From positions 1 through 9,014 of the forward strand of contig JAEYRU010000193.1 of the NCBI GenBank assembly GCA_023435335.1: 9,014 nt of DNA, given 5' to 3'. Each line of letters opens with the position of its first letter. Within the stretch, counting starts at the first letter, position 1. A program made the position numbers and the translations under genes. The notes beneath the pieces are model-generated. The model ran no database searches. It saw only the letters and a list, made by a program, of their open reading frames with translations, and was not told the DNA's origin. Below, one piece after another: positions 5,821 to 9,014 of this stretch. This stretch comes from Pseudomonadota bacterium. GTDB lineage: Bacteria; Pseudomonadota; Alphaproteobacteria; Rhizobiales; Rhizobiaceae.

Positions 5821-6708
5821 TTACCTGGTGACCGACAGCATCCAGTTGACGGTTTCGCGCCAGTCCACCATGCGGATCGGCGTTCCATGGCTGCCTGTTT
5901 CGAAACGCACCATGCGGGCTGGATATCCGGGCGACCGCGCGCCTATGAGCCGGTAGAACTGCTCCATCTTCTCAACGGGGAAGACGGGGTCCTGACTGCC
6001 CTGCGCGAGCAGGACCGGCACCCTGCGCTTGAACGCGGCGCTCGTCAGGAAGCTCTCGTCCCAAAGCGAGCCCAGAAGCAGGAGCCCGCCCAGCCTCTTC
6101 GCCACCTCGCCGTCGCGCGCCAGGCGCCAGCACAGCGCCCCGCCCGCTGACCCGCAGGCAATGAAAACCGGCGCTCGTGGAGCCGCGGTCGCATACAGGG
6201 AAATCAGGGAAGCAATCTGGTCGGCCCCTTTTTCGCCGAAATCGGCAACATCGGGGGAGAGGTAGATACCTCCCGCCATGGCCACGAGATTCTTGATCCG
6301 GTTGAAGTTGCCGCCGAAAGTGAAGTCATCGACCCCCTGCTTGCGGCTGCCGCCCTGGCCGTGCAGGTAGATGACGATAAGTTTGGCGTCTCGCGCGGTC
6401 CCGACGGCGAAGTGGCGGACGTCGCCCGCCGGGGTTTTCGCGACAAGGTCCTGCTGCAGGCGGCGGACACCGGTCGAAATGTATTTGCCGTGGACACGCC
6501 GCTCCGGCGTCTCGTCGCGCTGATGGATGTCCCGCATCTTGTCATAGTCGACGACGCTATAGGCGCCGGCGTCGGCGTTCTTCAGCAAACCCGGATAGGC
6601 GAAGAGGTTATCCTTGAAAGACGGCAGAGCCTGCGCCGCTGCGCTGCCGGCGGAAATGCCGAGCGAGAGCAATGCGCATGCCGCGAATCCTGCGATGCGA
6701 AGGGTCAT
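5821..6708 (-). CDS. Exported alpha/beta hydrolase
   Basis: A 295-residue protein with a signal peptide (MTLRIAGFAACALLSLGISA then GSAAAQA, cleavage near residue 27). The mature part has an alpha/beta-hydrolase layout: a strand and oxyanion loop VIYLHGQGG (112-120), the nucleophile elbow FIACGSAGGALC with Ser187, LAQGSQDPVFP with Asp240, and FETGSHGTPIRM with His274, giving a complete candidate Ser-Asp-His triad. The elbow is CGSAG rather than the usual GxSxG, with Cys in place of the first Gly. The substrate cannot be read; relatives are annotated as esterases, phospholipases or dienelactone-hydrolase-like proteins. The start ATG at 6708 is preceded by a modest GAAGCGG. The gene lies 44 bp downstream of the molybdopterin-binding/nucleotidyltransferase gene on the same strand and may be co-transcribed, although its periplasmic destination suggests a separate job. 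Confidence 0.82.
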   Translation of the reverse strand: MTLRIAGFAACALLSLGISAGSAAAQALPSFKDNLFAYPGLLKNADAGAYSVVDYDKMRDIHQRDETPERRVHGKYISTGVRRLQQDLVAKTPAGDVRHFAVGTARDAKLIVIYLHGQGGSRKQGVDDFTFGGNFNRIKNLVAMAGGIYLSPDVADFGEKGADQIASLISLYATAAPRAPVFIACGSAGGALCWRLARDGEVAKRLGGLLLLGSLWDESFLTSAAFKRRVPVLLAQGSQDPVFPVEKMEQFYRLIGARSPGYPARMVRFETGSHGTPIRMVDWRETVNWMLSVTR

Positions 6709-6725
6709 GATCCGCTTCTAGACGA

Positions 6726-6740
6726 CTGCCCCGGCAGGGG
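6726..6740 (-). repeat. GC-rich hairpin in the 44-bp gap between the hydrolase and Moco genes
   Basis: CTGCC/GGCAG arms (6726-6730, 6733-6737) overlap an alternative CCCC/GGGG pairing (6729-6732, 6737-6740). Read on the minus strand it lies just after the TAA of the Moco gene, but no T-run follows, so it is at best a weak or Rho-assisted termination or mRNA-stability element. The assignment is tentative. Confidence 0.2.
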
Positions 6741-6752
6741 AAAGCCCATGCG

Positions 6753-8360
6753 TTAGTCGTGGAGCACGCCACCTGCCGCTGCGAGCGCATCCGGCGTATC
6801 GACATCGACCCGCGCGGCCTCGCCCAGCTCCACGTCGACAATCTCCAGGCCGGACGTTTCCACCAGGTGCCGGGCGCCGGTGTCGCCCTCCAGCTCCTCG
6901 ACCCGCGAAAGCAGCGCTGACGGCAGGATCACCGGGTTGCCGCGCTTTCCCTCGGCTGTCGCGCGGATGATTGCGCGCCCCCCATGCTTGCGGAATTCCG
7001 CAATCATGCGGTCGTAATCGTGCACGGTGACGCCGGGCATGTCTGCCAGCGACACAAGTACTCCGTCGAGTGTTGCCGGAAGGTGGCGGATGCCGGCCTT
7101 GAGCGAACTCGCAAGTCCGCTCTCGAAATCAGGATTGACCACGATTTCCACCTTCGCGTCGCCCAGAGCGCGGCGCATTTCCGCCGCCTGGTGGCCGATG
7201 ACGGCGACGACGCCTGCCGCTCCGCTGGCGGCCAGGCGCTCGGCGGAATGCCTGACCAGCGGCACACCGTCGAAGCGGGCAAGGAGCTTGTTCGGCCCGC
7301 CCATGCGGCTTGATCGGCCGGCAGCGAGCAGCACGGCGCCAACGCTTGCGGCGGCCTTGGCCCTGGCCTCGCGCGGCTGCGGACGCGACGGGATCTCCAT
7401 CAGCAGACCGCCAACGCCCAGTTTCGCGATTTCGGCCGAGGTGACTGGAATGCCGGCCAGGAGGCGATCGAGTACCCAATCGAAACCATTCTCCTTCGGG
7501 CTGCGAGCGCAGCCAGGAGCGCCGATCACCGGCTTGTCGCCGATCGTGCCCAGCACCAGCAGGTTGCCGGGGTCGACCGGCATCCCGGTGCGCTCGACCC
7601 TGCCACCGGCGAGCCTGATGCCTTCCGGGATCACATCGTGCTCGTCGCTCACTGCCGAAGCACCGAACACAACCAGCATGTCCACGTTTGCCTCGATCTC
7701 GCCGATCGCGGCGGCGAGCGCCTGCTCGTCATGCTGTACGCGCCGCTCGACGGTGATTGAACTGCCGGAGCGCGCCAGCCGCGCCGCGGTCAGCTCCGCC
7801 GTCTTCTCGATCACGCTGTCCTTGAGACCGGGCAGCACGGTCTGGACCAGCCCGACTCGCCGCATCCTGAAGGGATGCACGCCGAAGGCGCGGCGGAACG
7901 CGGCCAAGCCGATGGCTGCCTCGACCTGCAGGGCCGGAACCGCGAACGGGATGATCTTGACCGTGGCCACCATCTGGCCGGCTGCGACGGTGGAAAGGTC
8001 CGCGAGCGTGGCGAGCGTGATGGCCGGACTGATGCTGTTCAGGGCGTCTATCACGGCCTTGTCGACGGCGAACACGCCGGCCTTCGCCGCATGCAGGTTG
8101 ACGCGGCCGGTCGAGGGTTCGCGCGTCTCCACATTGTCGGTCTGGAGCGCGGCCGCGATCCGCGCCGCCGCTTCATTCTCGCCGAGGTCCTCGGGGTCGA
8201 GCCTTGCAACGACTACCTCAGAAATCCCCTCTGCCCGGAGAGCGATGACGTCCTGCGCGGTCAGCCGATGCGCCTTCCTGAGCCGGCGTCCGGCGACTGC
8301 CACCGAATGGGCAAGAATCGCCCCTTCGGCCTGCGCCAGGGGTACCTTCCCGAAATTCAC
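6753..8360 (-). CDS. Molybdopterin-binding domain fused to MobA/MocA-like nucleotidyltransferase
   Basis: A 535-residue two-domain protein. Residues about 1-330 form a MoeA/Mog-like molybdopterin-binding unit: an N-terminal region (VPLAQAEGAILAHSV, RRLRKAHRLTAQDV), then the MPT-binding fold with VGLVQTVLPGLKDSVIEKT (169-187), DMLVVFGASAVSDEHDVIPEGI (227-248, read in two pieces) and PGNLLVLGTIGDKPVIGAPGCARSPKENG. Residues about 339-535 form a MobA/MocA-like nucleotidyltransferase: GAVLLAAGRSSRMGGPNKLL with the nucleotide-binding loop, LVSLADMPGV (435-444), GKRGNPVILP, GDTGARHL and VDVDTPDAL near the C-terminus. It probably attaches CMP (or GMP) to Mo-molybdopterin, as MocA does for xanthine-dehydrogenase-type enzymes. 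The start is GTG at 8360, overlapping the xdhC TGA by 4 bases, with GAAGGA nine bases before it. The domain combination is a recognised type in rhizobial genomes. The exact nucleotide is not determined. Confidence 0.9.
   Translation of the reverse strand: MNFGKVPLAQAEGAILAHSVAVAGRRLRKAHRLTAQDVIALRAEGISEVVVARLDPEDLGENEAAARIAAALQTDNVETREPSTGRVNLHAAKAGVFAVDKAVIDALNSISPAITLATLADLSTVAAGQMVATVKIIPFAVPALQVEAAIGLAAFRRAFGVHPFRMRRVGLVQTVLPGLKDSVIEKTAELTAARLARSGSSITVERRVQHDEQALAAAIGEIEANVDMLVVFGASAVSDEHDVIPEGIRLAGGRVERTGMPVDPGNLLVLGTIGDKPVIGAPGCARSPKENGFDWVLDRLLAGIPVTSAEIAKLGVGGLLMEIPSRPQPREARAKAAASVGAVLLAAGRSSRMGGPNKLLARFDGVPLVRHSAERLAASGAAGVVAVIGHQAAEMRRALGDAKVEIVVNPDFESGLASSLKAGIRHLPATLDGVLVSLADMPGVTVHDYDRMIAEFRKHGGRAIIRATAEGKRGNPVILPSALLSRVEELEGDTGARHLVETSGLEIVDVELGEAARVDVDTPDALAAAGGVLHD
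8357..8360 (-). other. GTGA stop/start overlap coupling xdhC-like and Moco genes
   Basis: On the minus strand the upstream TGA (8357-8359) overlaps the downstream GTG (8358-8360). This arrangement favours ribosome re-initiation and matched production of the two proteins. It also supports GTG as the real start, because the upstream gene ends exactly there and GAAGGA (8370-8375) is available as a binding site. Confidence 0.85.
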
Positions 8361-9014
8361 GCCGCCCTGTCCTTCGCGGCCGCGCCGAGCCCGCGCGAGC
8401 GCAAGGCGCCGATCACCTCGGCGAGCACCGCGACAGCAATCTCCGCCGGGCTTGCGGCTCCGATCGGCAAGCCGATGGGCGCGTGGATCAGGGCGACCTG
8501 CGCCTCCGACAGCCCTGCGGCGACCAGCCTTTCAACCCGCCTGGCGTGCGTCTTGCGGCTGCCGAGCGCCCCGACATAGAAGCATCCGGCACGCAGGGCC
8601 GCCTGCAGGGGGTAGTCATCAATCTTGGGGTCGTGGGTCAGCGCGGCGAGAGCCGTATAGGCGTCGAGCGGCCGGCCTTTCAGCACATCCTCGGGCCATT
8701 CGGCGGATAGCGCCATGTCGGGGAACCGCTCCGGCGTGGCGAAAGCTGTGCGCGGGTCCACGATCTCCACATCGAAGCCGGCGATCCGGGCCATTGGAGC
8801 CAGCGCCTGGCTGATATGAACCGCGCCGATCATCACCAGCCGCGGCGGCGGCACGTGAACGTTGAGGAACAGGCTGCGACCATCGACCTCGAGCGTGCCG
8901 GACTTGCCAGAACGGAATGCGGCGGCCAGCGCCTCGCCAAGGACCCCGGCTACCTCATCATGTTCGCGCACCAGCCGTCCGCCACCATCGGCCAGGTCGG
9001 TCACCAGGATCGCC
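8357..9014 (-). CDS. XdhC/CoxI-family molybdenum-hydroxylase maturation protein (5' end outside window)
   Basis: XdhC-family proteins bind finished molybdenum cofactor and help insert or sulfurate it in xanthine-dehydrogenase and aerobic CO-dehydrogenase type enzymes. The 218 visible residues start AILVTDLADGGGRLV at the window edge; the GTG at 9004 is an internal Val, since conserved sequence continues upstream, so only a short N-terminus is missing. Residues about 1-50 are the end of the XdhC_CoxI domain (SGKSGTLEVDGRSLFLNVHV). The rest is the Rossmann-like XdhC_C domain: PPRLVMIGAVHISQALAPMA, VDPRTAFATPERFP, ALTHDPKIDD, YVGALGSRKTHARRVERL and IHAPIGLPIGAASPAEIAVAVLAEVIGALRS near the end. 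It overlaps the downstream nucleotidyltransferase fusion by 4 bases, and the pairing strongly supports a Moco delivery role. The target enzyme and any further cox/xdh genes lie outside this window. Confidence 0.93.
   Translation of the reverse strand, partial: AILVTDLADGGGRLVREHDEVAGVLGEALAAAFRSGKSGTLEVDGRSLFLNVHVPPPRLVMIGAVHISQALAPMARIAGFDVEIVDPRTAFATPERFPDMALSAEWPEDVLKGRPLDAYTALAALTHDPKIDDYPLQAALRAGCFYVGALGSRKTHARRVERLVAAGLSEAQVALIHAPIGLPIGAASPAEIAVAVLAEVIGALRSRGLGAAAKDRAA

Noticed and set aside
7027..8814. 595-codon open frame on the plus strand, antisense to the Moco fusion and xdhC
   Set aside because: The translation is Ser/Ala/Arg-rich low-complexity sequence and it crosses the boundary of two confidently identified genes; it is a codon-bias shadow.
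1..9014. CRISPR array, tRNA/rRNA genes, insertion sequences, phage or defence modules
   Set aside because: No regularly spaced direct repeats, no cloverleaf-like CCA/T-loop signature, no transposase or integrase motifs, and no break in codon usage were seen on either strand.

Overview
The window is ordinary GC-rich chromosomal DNA, most likely from an alphaproteobacterium and plausibly from the order Hyphomicrobiales (Rhizobiales). I base this on the strong G/C preference at third codon positions, the protein families present (short J-domain protein, DUF1127-like and DUF1176 proteins, XdhC plus molybdopterin-binding/nucleotidyltransferase fusion) and the tight gene packing. There is no sign of a phage, insertion sequence, CRISPR array, tRNA or rRNA. 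The order-level assignment is inference from memory of families, not a database result.

Layout. The left edge (1-324, +) is the C-terminal half of leucyl/phenylalanyl-tRNA-protein transferase (aat). It converges on CTP synthase pyrG (321-1949, -); the two stop codons overlap in one CTAG tetramer. A divergent spacer of about 140 bp separates pyrG from a small antibiotic-biosynthesis-monooxygenase-fold protein (2093-2404, +). A MATE/NorM-type multidrug exporter (2480-3886, +) follows. The exporter converges on a short protein with a C-terminal J domain (3883-4347, -), again with both stops in a shared CTAG. A second divergent spacer of about 206 bp with two perfect inverted repeats leads to a 54-residue DUF1127-like protein (4554-4718, +) and an exported DUF1176 protein (4778-5812, +).

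The right third is a minus-strand block read from the right edge. First comes an XdhC/CoxI-family Mo-hydroxylase maturation protein (8357-9014, 5' end outside the window). A protein fusing a MoeA/Mog-like molybdopterin-binding domain to a MobA/MocA-like nucleotidyltransferase domain follows (6753-8360), overlapping it by 4 bases (GTGA). The last member is an exported alpha/beta hydrolase (5821-6708), 44 bp further on. The first two almost certainly act together, delivering finished molybdenum cofactor to a xanthine-dehydrogenase/CO-dehydrogenase-family enzyme encoded elsewhere. Whether the hydrolase belongs to the same transcript functionally is unclear.

The central genes are housekeeping or stress-type functions with no evident shared pathway. 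I do not see a convincing new multi-gene system here. The most interesting points are the domain fusion and its coupling to xdhC, the two CTAG stop-sharing convergent pairs, the C-terminal J-domain protein, and the inverted repeats in the two divergent spacers.
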